Shown here piece by piece: positions 53,721 through 64,000 of a stretch of DNA of 64,000 nt (its first letter is position 1; the number at the start of each line of letters is the position of its first letter). Both the position numbers and the translations under genes were made by a program. This stretch comes from Thereva unica (taxonomy: Eukaryota > Arthropoda > Insecta > Diptera > Therevidae): assembly GCA_949987705.1 (NCBI GenBank), contig OX465283.1:91685813-91749812 (forward strand), given 5' to 3'. The notes under the pieces are model-generated. The model saw only the letters and a list, made by a program, of their open reading frames with translations. It did no database searches and had not been told where the DNA came from.

Positions 53721-55111
53721 GGAAGTCGTTGTCATCTCACCCCCACCCATCGGTTGCACTTTCACAAATATAACATCGCACTTGAAGTCTGCGAAAAATA
53801 TGAGAAATTCCCTTTTATTCACATTTATTGTACAACTAGTGAAGAAGTGAGTACCGAGTGATGGGTAGTGTAATTGGTGCAAATTAAGGGTTAAGTGATG
53901 AAAATCAAAAGCAAGGAAGTTTAAGCTGCACAATACCTTTTTTGGGTAGAGTTGAAAAACATGTCATAAATAAACATTATAAACCGCAAAGTTTGCGGCA
54001 ATAGAGAAAAGGTTAAATTTTGAAAACTAGCGTAATACTTTGTTTCGGTGGGATAAAATTTGGGCGTATTTGTGTAGCTCCAGTTATTTCCCAGCAAACC
54101 AAATTTTGATATATCTTAACGAACTCATTATGGAAATTCGTATATTTTATCTGAATCCACAACCGATTTCTGAACAAATTCGGAGAAAAAATATGAAGTG
54201 GTTGGCCCGATATCATTAAAGAAATTCTTTTCGAAATCGTTACGAAATTTAGTAATGATTTAGCAAAGTTGCTTCCCCAATATAAGCTCCAGATTCATAG
54301 GCCGTTTAAGTTAGTTTGTGCAACTGATCATTTTCATTAACTACATATCATACACTAGAGCTATAATTTTTAAAATTTTTAATTTTTTATTCAGCAAAAA
54401 TGTAAGTTTAGATAAGTTATTGAAAGTGTCCAACCAAACAAATTAACGTTATTGTCAAAACGTTCATGAGAAAACATAATGTTTAAAATGCGTAAAAATT
54501 GTTTTGCTTTAAAATCCTTAAAATAAAATAAGAAAGGACATGGCTAGTGAAATTCATACAAGTCCAAGTCAAAAACGGTGAAATTAAAATTGCTTCATAA
54601 CAATAATTAAATAAAATTCGAACTTCAGTTCACGCACACGCACTTCACTTAAAGGCACACGATTTGAAAATGGAGGTTTGATAGGAACGTTCCGAATTCC
54701 ATTTTTGACATAAAGGCATTTCAAATTTTAGATAACAAATGCAATTTTAGGCAATCGGTTCAGTATTTTGACACCAATCTTGCAGGGTCTTTTTATAACA
54801 TCAAAAAGTATATATTCTGAAAGTTTAATGCAAATTGTGTTAGTTGTTGTTGTTGTCTTGGATCCTAAAATAAAAAAAAACATATGTTTTTTTTCGTCTA
54901 TTAAATTTTTTATGTACGTGCTTCAGAGACTTGAAACAAAGATACTGCTTTTAGTTTGCAACGATCCGATTTATAGTATCGGAGTGTGGCGGTCATGTGT
55001 CTATGACCTCACATTTCGAAGACATATTTCGAAGACATCCACCACATGTATAAAATTCGAAGATTATCCGGAAGAACGGAACAACGTCCCTTTCTGCTGG
55101 AGCTTCCACGA
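53721..55111. other. Unassigned sequence upstream of the gypsy element
   Basis: The frame 54768-55142 (124 codons) lacks known motifs and runs into the LTR. The stretch 54990-55111 contains a short repeat TTTCGAAGACAT and could be additional 5' LTR sequence missing from the 3' LTR. Otherwise nothing was recognised. Confidence 0.35.
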
Positions 55112-55288
55112 TGTTCGGACGTTTCGGGTTGGCGCGCAGTAAAAAGTAATTGATAGTTAAGAATTAAATAAACGCTATATATATATACATTTCGGATTAG
55201 TTATTTCAATTAAAACTATTAATAAATCCCAAAATCTAGTAGCGGCCGGTTATATCGTAAGTGGTCAGAACCACGAGGCCAGCCTACA
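55112..55288 (+). repeat. Ty3/gypsy 5' LTR (177 bp)
   Basis: TGTTCGGACG...GCCAGCCTACA, followed one base later by the primer-binding site TGGTGACCCCGACC (55290). It contains ATTAAATAAACGC and a CTATATATATATACA TATA-like run. It matches 62082-62258 with one or two differences. The 3' copy begins GTTTCGG rather than TGTTCGG. Confidence 0.88.
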
Positions 55289-57379
55289 ATGGTGACCCCG
55301 ACCATGTGCGAACATAAATTTTAAAAAAGAAAAAAACTAAACCAATTAAAACAAAATCAGTCTACAATCAGCCGGAAATAAATAAATAGTAAAAAAAATC
55401 AAGTGAATCTTTGTTTTCTACGCGTTAAATAAAATTTTTTTTCTCATCAAATGTGCGAAACAATAAAACATGAGGGAATGCAAAATTCCTATTTCATAGA
55501 TGGTTTTATCATTTTTGTTCTCTCGTGCTTTGTACGTGTTGAATAACAACAAAAGAATTTCAATTCAAAATCTTCCAATAAATAAAACAATGCAATAATA
55601 AAAAGTGTAAAAATTCAACAGTTACTTGCGTCATCAAGATAGTGACACAAAAAAAACCGCATGTAATAACCATAATCAAGTTAAAAGTTGCGAAATTTAG
55701 TGCTTGTGTTTATACGCATACAAAGTGCTAAGCACCACCAGTTCTTAACCTAGACAGAGAATATAAAAAATTTCAAGGTTATGAAGTACATAAATTTCTT
55801 TTTCACATAAAAATTACTGTGGAATTCGCTTTCAAAAGAGCCATCGAACTCAGCCGAACATCAATATAAAAAATCAAAAATTTTGAGGACAACTCCATGG
55901 ATGGTCCAGCTATTGACGACTCTTGATTCCAGCAATAAACAGCCCAGAACTTTAAAGACAAAAACACTATGGAGGATCCAAAACAAAAGGGCAAAGAAAA
56001 CATATAATAATCAACAAAACCAAACAAAAAACGTATATTTTTCTATTAATTAACAATGTCAAATAAATAAATTAGGCTTAAACTAATATAGAACTTAACT
56101 AAAAGATGTTTATTTTTAGGGAATAAATCATAAAAAAGCAAATAAATAACATGAAAAAGGTCGACACATCAGGATTAAAAATAAAAGCAAAACATTGAAA
56201 AAACAAAAAAAACAACTAAAATTGATTATACGAATCTCAGTGAGTACAAAAACAATTATTACATTAATAATAAAAGGTTTAATAATAATGCCAAAAGGGG
56301 GGCTTTTGAGGTTCCCTGGAAATAAGATTTTCTAACTCATTTCTCTGGTCGACAAAAAAATTAGTAACGCATTGTGAAATCATTGTGCTTCTAGTAATAA
56401 TTCAATTAACCATTTTAATTTTTTTTTGGTTGAAAATTTTGTTGTTTCAAGTTCATTTCCGTTGTGTGCCTAAGTAGTTAAAAAAAATAAGTATGACAAA
56501 ACTAATACGATTTTACAGTTATAATAACACAAGTAATCATTTAGCACATTTTTAACAATCGAAATGCAAACGCATTATTTAAGGTAAAACAAAAAAGGTG
56601 ATGTTCATCTCATCCATTTTCTAGAATATAAACATTTCATTTATTACTCATTGCCAAAAGACAAATAACACGTTTCAATATTGTGGATAATTATTCAAAT
56701 CGCAATCGCTAAGACACTTGAGCTTACACTTTAACAAACTAACAATATTTGGTCTCCTTATATTTAATAAAGTCTCAACTTATTAATCTACTAAAATTTG
56801 AACTTAAGTCGAAAATCAATAACTAAAAATACATCAGCAGCCAATATCAGAGCCATTCCTTTTAAACAAGTAACCATTAAGAAAGCAATTTAAATTTAAT
56901 CTTTTAGTCGATAAACTTTAATATTGAATAAAATATACACGTCATTGTGGAAATACTTCTCGATTTTAGGGCGATATCATACAATTTAAAACAAAATATG
57001 TATTTTAGGGGATAATTTAGATAGTTTATTGTTTTCCAAGCCACCTACTTATTATCCTAGCAAGCTTTTCATTCATTGGATTTTCACACAAATAAAAAGC
57101 ATCAGCATTCATAAACTACTGAGATAAATAATCAATTATACAACGGTCTCATCCAAGCTAAGTTCCAAAAAGGGTTAAAGGCGGTTTTGAAGAGTACAGG
57201 TGCGCCGCTTGCATTTTATATACTTACATATGTATATTAAAAAGTTTTTCTTAACTATTCACAAAAGTTAGTGCATACCAGTACAATTGCGCTACCAATC
57301 GTTTTCGCAATACACATTGCAGCACACATCCAAAGCTTTTCGCTACTATTAGTTTTCAATTTCTTTACAAACAATCGAA
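55289..57379 (+). other. Long non-coding leader of the Ty3/gypsy element
   Basis: 2.1 kb of A-rich sequence between the primer site and gag, with no convincing ORF. This is long for a gypsy leader; it could include an unrecognised insertion or a packaging/regulatory region. Confidence 0.55.
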
Positions 57380-58327
57380 ATGTCGACAGAACATTCGAAC
57401 GAAACTCGATCAAACCCACAGGAAGTTTTGGAACAACAACAAACACCCGGTACATCAAAGCATAACGTGTTAGAGACAGTTTCCTCAACCATGGCGGCAT
57501 CCCTAAAAATTCCACCTTTTTGGAACAACCGGCCAGACCTGTGGTTTTTGCAGGTAGAGACACAATTCCGTGTAAAAGGCATAACTGTCTCAAATACAAA
57601 ATATGACCACCTTGTAGCTTCACTACCACCCGAAACAATGGAAGTGGTAGCTGACATTTTACTCAATCCACCATTGCTAAACAAGTACGAAAATTTGAAA
57701 TCACATCTCCTAAGTCGAACACAAGACTCGGAAGAACGCAGGTTAGATGCTTTGTTACATAAGGTAGAAATCGGGAACTACAAACCGTCGGAATTATTCC
57801 GCCATATGGAATCGCTAGCAGGCACAAATAATTTGGTAAACAGAGAATTATTAAAGAAATTATGGATGAGCAAACTTCCAAGTAACACTCAAACTTGCTT
57901 GATAGCCATTGAATCTTCAACGGATCAAGATAAACTTTTCTCTATCGCAGATAGAATCCACGACACTACGTCAACAGCTCAAATATCGTCGTTAAAGCAA
58001 GGCCACAATCGCAACCCGACCAATATTTCAAACAACTCACAGGAACAGAGCATAGACAAGTTACGTGAAACCATTTATAGTCTGTCAAATAGACTCAAGC
58101 GCATAGAAACCCGCATCGCAAGACCTAGACACAGAACGTTTTCCAATAGTCGAACAGTTGAAAGACAACACTCACGGTCGCCGTCGGTACAAAATAGTTG
58201 CTGGTATCACCTCAAATTTAAAGAAAAAGCCAAGAAATGCCTTGCTCCATGCAATTTTGCTGTAATAAACTCCAACAACAGAAATAATAGAAAGACAAGC
58301 GTAGACAATCAAACCCAAAAAAACTAA
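57380..58327 (+). CDS. Ty3/gypsy Gag
   Basis: An open frame of 315 codons from ATG. The capsid part begins with [15 protein letters not shown] and includes [11 protein letters not shown] and [12 protein letters not shown]. An arginine-rich stretch ([14 protein letters not shown]) is followed by [18 protein letters not shown], a Cys/His motif in place of the usual CCHC knuckle. It would form the particle shell and bind RNA. The stop at 58327 is followed by pol in a different frame, suggesting frameshift-based expression. It looks intact. Confidence 0.88.
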   Translation: MSTEHSNETRSNPQEVLEQQQTPGTSKHNVLETVSSTMAASLKIPPFWNNRPDLWFLQVETQFRVKGITVSNTKYDHLVASLPPETMEVVADILLNPPLLNKYENLKSHLLSRTQDSEERRLDALLHKVEIGNYKPSELFRHMESLAGTNNLVNRELLKKLWMSKLPSNTQTCLIAIESSTDQDKLFSIADRIHDTTSTAQISSLKQGHNRNPTNISNNSQEQSIDKLRETIYSLSNRLKRIETRIARPRHRTFSNSRTVERQHSRSPSVQNSCWYHLKFKEKAKKCLAPCNFAVINSNNRNNRKTSVDNQTQKN

Positions 58328-60300
58328 CTTGCACGGTTTCGACAGCGGCATCGAAGCCACCCGAATTATCGCGCCGCCTATTCGTGTTTGATAATAATTC
58401 CAATAAACACTTTTTGGTAGATACAGGAGCGGAAATCTCGGTATTACCAAAAAGCTCATGCAAACCAAGCCAAGCCACGACAGATTTCAAACTTGTTTCA
58501 GCAAACGGCTCATTGATATCCACCTACGGCACCAAACAATTGGCATTAAACCTTCAGTTACGCCGCGTTTTCATTCACAATTTCGTGATAGCAGCCGTAG
58601 ATCACCCAATCTTAGGAGCAGATTTCCTATACAAATATAATCTATTAGTAGATCTCAGACACAGGAAACTGAGAGACCAAACAACTACACTTTCGGTGAC
58701 AGGCATCTCACGAAAGGTTCATTTTTCACCACCAAAACTTTATGCCCTACAAGACGAATACGGGAAAATACTGAATAAATTTTCTTCGTTAATAACACCT
58801 CCCAACTTCAACGATCAAGTAAAACACAATGTCGTTCACAAAATCAACACTGAAGGTCCCTTGCCATCCGCCCGTCCACGTAGGCTTAATACAGAAAAAT
58901 ACAACATAGCCAAGGCAGAATTTGAGTTAATGGTCAAGTTAGGAATATGCCGTCCGTCAGCCTCTCCAGTGGCTTCCCCACTCCATCTGGTACCCAAGAA
59001 AGGTTGCACCGACCTAAGACCTTGTGGAGATTACAGGCAGTTAAACGCAGCAACAGTCTTTGATAAGTATCCACTACCAAATATACAGGACTTTACTATA
59101 AACCTTCACGGTTGCACAATTTTTTCCAAAATAGACCTAGTCAGAGCTTATCATCAGATCCCGGTTGCACCGGAAGATATATACAAAACTGCAGTGACAA
59201 CACCCTTTGGGCTTTTTGAATTTTTGCGAATGCCATTCGGTGTAAAGAACGGTGCGCAAACATTTCAACGTTTCATCAACGAAGTTTTATCCGGTCTAAA
59301 TTTTATCTTTACTTACGTAGATGACATATTGGTTGCTAGCAAAACCCCCCAAGAACACAAGAAACATTTAGCTTTACTGTTCACTAGGCTCGAACAATAT
59401 CAACTTAACGTTAACCCAGCAAAATGTTTACTAGGTGTAAATCAGCTAGATTTTCTTTCGCACAAAATAACAGCAAACGGTATAGCACCTTCCGAAGACA
59501 GAATCCAGGCCATAAAGGACTTTCCAACACCAACAACGATAAAAAAATTGCAACGTTTCCTAGGCATGATAAATTTTTATCACCGCTTTCTACCTAAAAT
59601 AGCCATAACTTCAAGTTCATTGTACGCTCTACTCAAAGATTCAAACAAGAGAGAACGAACTAAAACCTCTCTGGAGTGGTCCTCGGATCACGAAAAAGCT
59701 TTTCAACAAATAAAAAGAGACTTAGAAAACCATACTTTATTGGCACACCCAAATCCGCAAGCCGACATTAGTCTTTTTGTAGACGCCTCAAGCGACGCCG
59801 TAGGCGCAGTTCTACAACAAAAAAGTGCCAAAAATTGGGAGCCAATTAGTTTTTTCTCAAAACGGCTAAAACCGAATGAGAAGAAATACTCTACATTTGA
59901 CAGAGAACTATTAGCAATTTTCCTAGCAATCAAATATTTCAAATATTTCGTTGATGGTAGAAACTTCACGGTCTACACGGACCACAAACCATTAACTAAC
60001 GCTTTAACGTCGAAAGCGGAAAAATCACCGCGACAAATAAACCAGCTAAATTACATATCACAATTTACGCAGGATATTAGACACATAAAAGGCAGTGAAA
60101 ACGTGGTATCGGACACACTATCCAGAGCACACTTAGAAAATATAGAAACCAAAAAAGGCATAGACCACCATACTCTAGTTAACGAACAAGAGAAAGACAT
60201 ACAGCTTCATAAACTAATAGAGGCAGCTAGCAAAAATTCAAAACCATCTTCTTTCACATTAAAAAAAAATACCCGACTCAACGACACAAACAGAGCTATG
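58322..60300 (+). pseudogene. Ty3/gypsy Pol: protease, RT, RNase H
   Basis: The frame from at least 58384 carries protease ([21 protein letters not shown]), RT ([42 protein letters not shown] and catalytic [10 protein letters not shown]) and RNase H ([24 protein letters not shown]), then VVSDTLSR. All RT and RNase H acidic residues are present. The frame is lost near 60290; the sequence to 60600 in this frame is a shadow of the integrase in the next frame. Without that shift the pol would be complete. Confidence 0.9.
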
Positions 60301-61408
60301 GTGCGAAACTTCCACAAACATAAACAGGCCATACGTTCCAGAATCATTACGCTACGAATTATTCGCTCTGCTGCACAACCTTTCCCACCCGGGAATCCGA
60401 GCAACCAAAAACCTAATTACGTCACGATATTTTTGGCCAAAAATGAACAAAGAAATAACCTCCTGGACGAAAACATGCATTGCTTGTCAAAAAGCAAAAA
60501 CGCAACGACATACGATTTCTCCACATGGAACCTTTCAAGTACCCAGTGGGAGATTCGAGCACGTCCACATGGACATAGTTGGACCTTTACCACCCTCTAA
60601 TGGACACACATACCTGTTGACAATCAAAGACCGTTTCAGCCATTGGCCTGAAGCCATACCTCTACGAAACATGAACGCGAATACAATAGTTGACGCCTTC
60701 ACACGCCGTTGGATATCAGTTTATGGAGTTCCAAAAACCATAACCACGGATCAAGGCACTCAGTTCGAGTCAACCCTCTTTAAAGAAATTTCTGTCGTCT
60801 TAGGCAACCAAAAAATTCGCACAACCACATATCACCCTCAATCCAATGGTTCCGTAGAACGTTTCCACAGACAACTCAAAACGGCAATTCGCGCCACCCA
60901 AGAACCTAAGAACTGGTATAAAAATATCCCATGGATACTCTTAGGGATCAGGTCAGCCATCATTGAGGACTTAAATATAGCACCAGCACAACTGCTTTTC
61001 GGACAAGCCTTACGCTTGCCCGGACAATTAATAACTACGGAAATACCTACAGACCTAACACTCACCTCAAACATGGCGATAGACATTCGAAACGCGATTC
61101 TCGACATAAAACCAAAGAATACTAGACATCGTAAACAAAATAACATTTTCGTCCCACAAGACTTAGCCATATGCTCACATGTTTTCATAAAGGACCCAAT
61201 CTATAAGGGAAGCCTCAATCCCCCATATACAGGCCCACACGAAGTATTATCAAGACAAGATAAAATTTTTAAAATATTAGTAAACGGTAAACAAGAGTTT
61301 ATTAACATTGACAGGTTAAAACCCGCGTACACTTTAAATCCTGATGTGTCTACCCCCGCACAAAACACTAGATCAAAAAATAAAAAACGAGTCAAGTTTC
61401 TATTATAA
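60295..61408 (+). CDS. Ty3/gypsy integrase (shifted frame)
   Basis: Read in the frame of 60443-61408. The zinc-binding region starts upstream at about 60297 ([25 protein letters not shown]). The core has [22 protein letters not shown] and [17 protein letters not shown], giving the D,D,E triad. The C-terminal segment includes [16 protein letters not shown] and a GPY/F-like region, ending at 61408. It is disconnected from the upstream pol by a one-base shift, but the domain itself has no stop. Confidence 0.88.
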
Positions 61409-61524
61409 ATAAAAAATATAAAACTTTCAAAATATCGATATGTAAAAAAAATAAAATGAAATAGAATCAATTAAGAAGATGATTAAACAAATATGTTGTA
61501 CATAAAAATTTTTGGATTACTAAT

Positions 61525-61924
61525 GCCCTTATGACACTCGCTTTTTTTTCGGCTGATAAATCTGCTAGAAAAACCAATTATACGAAAAAGGTAGAAAGAG
61601 TTTGCGAGAAAAAGATAACATAAGCTTAATAATTTTTGAAATAAGCTTTGACAGTTCCATCTCAATTGTGTTCTGTTATCACCTTATAATACACGCTCAC
61701 ACACCCATACACACTTAAAAAATCAAGAACTGTCAAAAAATATTGAAAATTTTCTTCATATTTTCCAGCTGAACTGCTAGAATATATATGGCAATTCCAT
61801 TTTTCCATTCCAATTTTGTCAAATTTGTTTTTCACTCACTCCAATTTAAATTTCCTATGTTAACATCACGGCTCACTCTAATTAGCAGATTTTTCAGCCG
61901 AAAAAAAGTGAGTGTCATAAGGGC
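61525..61924. mobile_element. 400-bp MITE between pol and the 3' LTR
   Basis: Inverted ends of about 45 bp with few mismatches begin GCCCTTATGACACTCGCTTT on the left; the right end reads AAGTGAGTGTCATAAGGGC. Possible TAAT target duplication (61521-61524 and about 61926-61929, one base off). Its interior is non-coding. It inserted into the 3' non-coding part of the gypsy element. Confidence 0.82.
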
Positions 61925-62081
61925 TTAATAAAAATAGCAAATTCAACTATTACAATAAATTTATTTTTCAGGTAAAATGATACAATAAATTTCATTCTCA
62001 TAAAATTTTAAGTATTTAATCAAACAATGTAAACTAACAAATGAATTATAGCTATAGGCATTAAATGTAAAAGTAAAACAC

Positions 62082-62258
62082 GTTTCGGACGTTTCGGGTT
62101 GGCGCGCAGTAAAAAGTAATTGATAGTTAAGAATTAAATAAACGCTATATATATATACATTTCGGATTAGTTATTTCAATTAAAACTATTAATAAATCCC
62201 AAAATCTAGTAGCGGCCGGTTATATCGTAAGTGGTCAGAACCACGAGGCCAGTCTACA
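62082..62258 (+). repeat. Ty3/gypsy 3' LTR (177 bp)
   Basis: Matches 55112-55288 from TTCGGACG to CTACA, with AGTCTACA here in place of AGCCTACA. The first bases (GTTTCGG) lack the TG start, and the preceding sequence is not a typical polypurine tract, so the 5' end of this LTR may be altered or truncated. Confidence 0.87.
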
Positions 62259-62930
62259 CGGAGTTATTCACATTTTAAGCTCGAAAAACGCGATATAGAA
62301 ACTTTAATTGTTTATAACAATAATAGCGCAAGCTTAACGAGGTTCAAAACTTAGGAATACACTCCTGGTGATACCCCAAACAGGATAAAATCACGATCTT
62401 GCTGTTACCAGACTGTGCAAAATAAAATGCTTTATTTACTGCACTAGTTTGCTGATTCGCTCCCTATGTTGCGAGGCATGAAAAAGTAAAACAAGAACAA
62501 AAAATTCAAAATCCGCAAACAACAAAATAGTGAATAGTGAAAAAAAAACCCACAAACAATTAAAATTCCACATAAACTACAATAAAAAATAGTGAAATAA
62601 AAAAAACTATAAAAAAATAGAAATTCACGCGCAGCGGTCTAACGCGAAGGCGTAAGGTTTCATCAATATTTTTATTTAGACATTATTTTCTTTTTAATTC
62701 ATTTGATATTATAATCTTTTTAAATATTTTTTTCTATTTGTTAAATTTTCAGGCTTTTTTCTTTCATTTTTCTTTCATGTCACCTATTTTTCAAAGTATG
62801 TATTCATGCTCTAACTCAGCTCAATTTCCCTCCTACCGTTTCAGTTACCTGTTTATGCTTCCTGATGGTGTTCGCTGTTTTGTATTTTTGTACTTCAGCA
62901 GTGTCGTCTAGCTTCAATTGCGTCGACCGG
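62259..62930. other. Unassigned AT-rich sequence
   Basis: A-rich flank of the gypsy element. No gene, RNA gene or repeat was recognised. Confidence 0.4.
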
Positions 62931-63800
62931 GTGAGAACGATGGACAAAATTTGAAGTGCGAAACATAAAGACTTCCACTTTCACGCTTGCTTACTAAACG
63001 CGCGAAACATCCGTCCGAGTTGTACGAATATTTATTAGCTCAGGTGTGCACGCCGTACTTGTCAGTGAAAGCTGGCTTATTGAATCTATTCCTTCCTCCT
63101 TGGTATCCATTGCAGGGTATAAAATATTCCGCAACGATCGTCAAGGGCGTATTGGAGGCGGAGTTGCTATCTATGTGCGTGATCACTAAAATTCTAAACA
63201 AGTTGCATTCTCTAAGCGCTCGGGTATTGAATTCATATGTATGGAAATCTCTACTGTTTCTGATAAACTCCTTCTTGTTTGGGTTTATTGTCCTCCCGGC
63301 CATTTTAACCCCGTTAATGATCGAGAAATCAGCGACACGCTTGAGCTCCTCTCTCGTACTTCTACTTTTGCTGTGTCGACTGCGTCGAGGTAATATCTGC
63401 TCTAAAATCAATCAAATCGAATGCGACTGGTAGTGATTGCATACCTCCAAGTTTCTTAAATATGAACATACCTTGTCTCTTACCTGTTATTACTCACATA
63501 TGTAACGCCTGCCTCACTGTATCTAAGTTTCCTTTGGCGTGGAAGCTTGCCCTGTTTATGCCAATTCCCAAGTGCCCGTCCCCTACTTGCCTCTCGGATT
63601 TCTACCCTATCAGTATCCTCCCTTTCTTGGGAAAGCCTCTGGAAACGCTGATAGCGTCACAAATACCAGAGCATTGTGAACGTCTCCAAATAATAAATTT
63701 ATGGCAATCTGGCTTCTGCAAGCAACTTAGCTGTGAGTCTGTGCTCCTTAAAGTCACTTTCGACATCCGTAAGGGTGAAAACATAGTGGAGCGGCGAGGC
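62930..63800 (+). pseudogene. Decayed CR1-like LINE fragment: endonuclease and RT pieces
   Basis: At about 63115-63175 one frame reads IFRNDRQGRIGGGVAIYVRD, equivalent to LFRNDRKDRPGGGVAVYVKK in the CR1-like element at 40 kb; VYCPPGHFNPV follows at about 63285. From 63462 a second frame gives FPLAWKLALFMPIPKCPSP, FYPISILPFLGKPLE and LWQSGFCKQLSCES, matching RT blocks around DYRPIS...QSGFRKSSSCET. A large deletion separates the parts and several stops are present. Confidence 0.82.
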
Positions 63801-64000
63801 TAGAATGTAGCGAGGAACGTAGCTGAGTGGGTTGAAAATAATACACGTAGCAAACGCGCCAAAACATAGTGAAGCGTGGAGCGGCGCTGGTTCTCGCGGC
63901 GACCCGCTACCCTCTCCGATTGTGAATTCTACATAGATTTCTTTATGTAGAGGGTTCAGTCGAGCCTTGCTGGTCGAACGAAATAAAAATTCCGATGAAG
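63801..64000. other. Unassigned end of window
   Basis: No feature was recognised. A short near-palindrome ACATAGATTTCTTTATGT lies at about 63931-63948. Confidence 0.3.

Larger units (their letters stand above)
55112..62258 (+). mobile_element. Nearly complete Ty3/gypsy retrotransposon
   Basis: 7.1 kb: LTR, primer site, a 2.1-kb leader, gag (57380-58327), pol (58384-61408, one frameshift), a MITE, and LTR. It belongs to the same broad group as the broken element at 4.9-19.2 kb: both have a CxYHxxF...C...PC motif in place of a CCHC knuckle and similar RT and integrase blocks. There is no env. Near-identical LTRs and one main pol lesion imply a recent insertion. No target duplication was seen outside the LTRs (ACGA versus CGGA). 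Confidence 0.88.

Overview
This is eukaryotic, AT-rich nuclear DNA, most likely from a higher fly (Diptera). The reasons are a gypsy-type errantivirus with an AGTTAAC LTR and an env remnant, LOA-clade LINEs, a Helentron that carries an endonuclease, Helentron/DINE-like minisatellite elements, and a dense load of MITEs and foldback elements. No host protein-coding gene, cellular tRNA gene or rRNA gene could be recognised. Nearly everything identifiable is transposon-derived, so the window reads as a nested-transposon island. The species cannot be fixed from the sequence alone.

Layout. 1-577: unassigned. 578-3127: a DINE/Helentron-associated-like element flanked by (TA)n. It carries about 16 copies of a 128-bp minisatellite whose two variants alternate. 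3130-4524: a 1.4-kb foldback element in a TA target. 4550-12390: a complex rearrangement in which a 3.1-kb arm (4907-7997) is an inverted copy of 9262-12390, and 356-bp direct repeats flank the left arm. The arms hold the 3' half of a broken Ty3/gypsy pol plus a TIR element. 12309-17601: an LOA-type LINE with a 10-bp target duplication, inserted in the reverse transcriptase of that same gypsy element. The gypsy 5' half follows at 17612-19203 on the minus strand. The LINE is itself interrupted by an 847-bp solo LTR (16160-17006, TSD TTAC). 19204-22048: unassigned.

22049-24655: a palindrome containing GTGGGGCG, a degenerate 128-bp-type array and a 3' tail. 24403-30005: a 2.79-kb direct tandem duplication that includes flanking DNA and the 5' LTR plus leader of an errantivirus. 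The errantivirus body (gag, pol and env, all broken) and a truncated 3' LTR run to 36666. 37345-41588 (minus): a CR1/Jockey-superfamily LINE with both ORFs. 41640-42852: more 128-bp-type units and a second GTGGGGCG palindrome. 42853-45510 (minus): Helentron helicase/endonuclease remnant, holding a full-length tRNA-derived SINE. 46100-47100: a diverged tandem repeat and a hAT-type MITE with a perfect 8-bp TSD. 49779-51337: a hAT-like element with CAAGAACAAG clusters. 51340-53600 (minus): a second LOA-clade LINE with an intact-looking endonuclease. 55112-62258: a nearly complete Ty3/gypsy element with matching 177-bp LTRs. 62930-63800: a decayed CR1-like LINE fragment.

The clearest relative chronology is nested. 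The gypsy element came first, then LOA inserted into it, then the solo LTR's parent inserted into LOA; separately, the inverted duplication post-dates the LOA insertion. The most interesting recurring pattern is that the GTGGGGCG palindrome, a spacer with a shared ACTTTTTAGT-type motif, and 128-bp-type minisatellite units occur together at three places, one of them abutting Helentron coding sequence. All alignments were made by eye.
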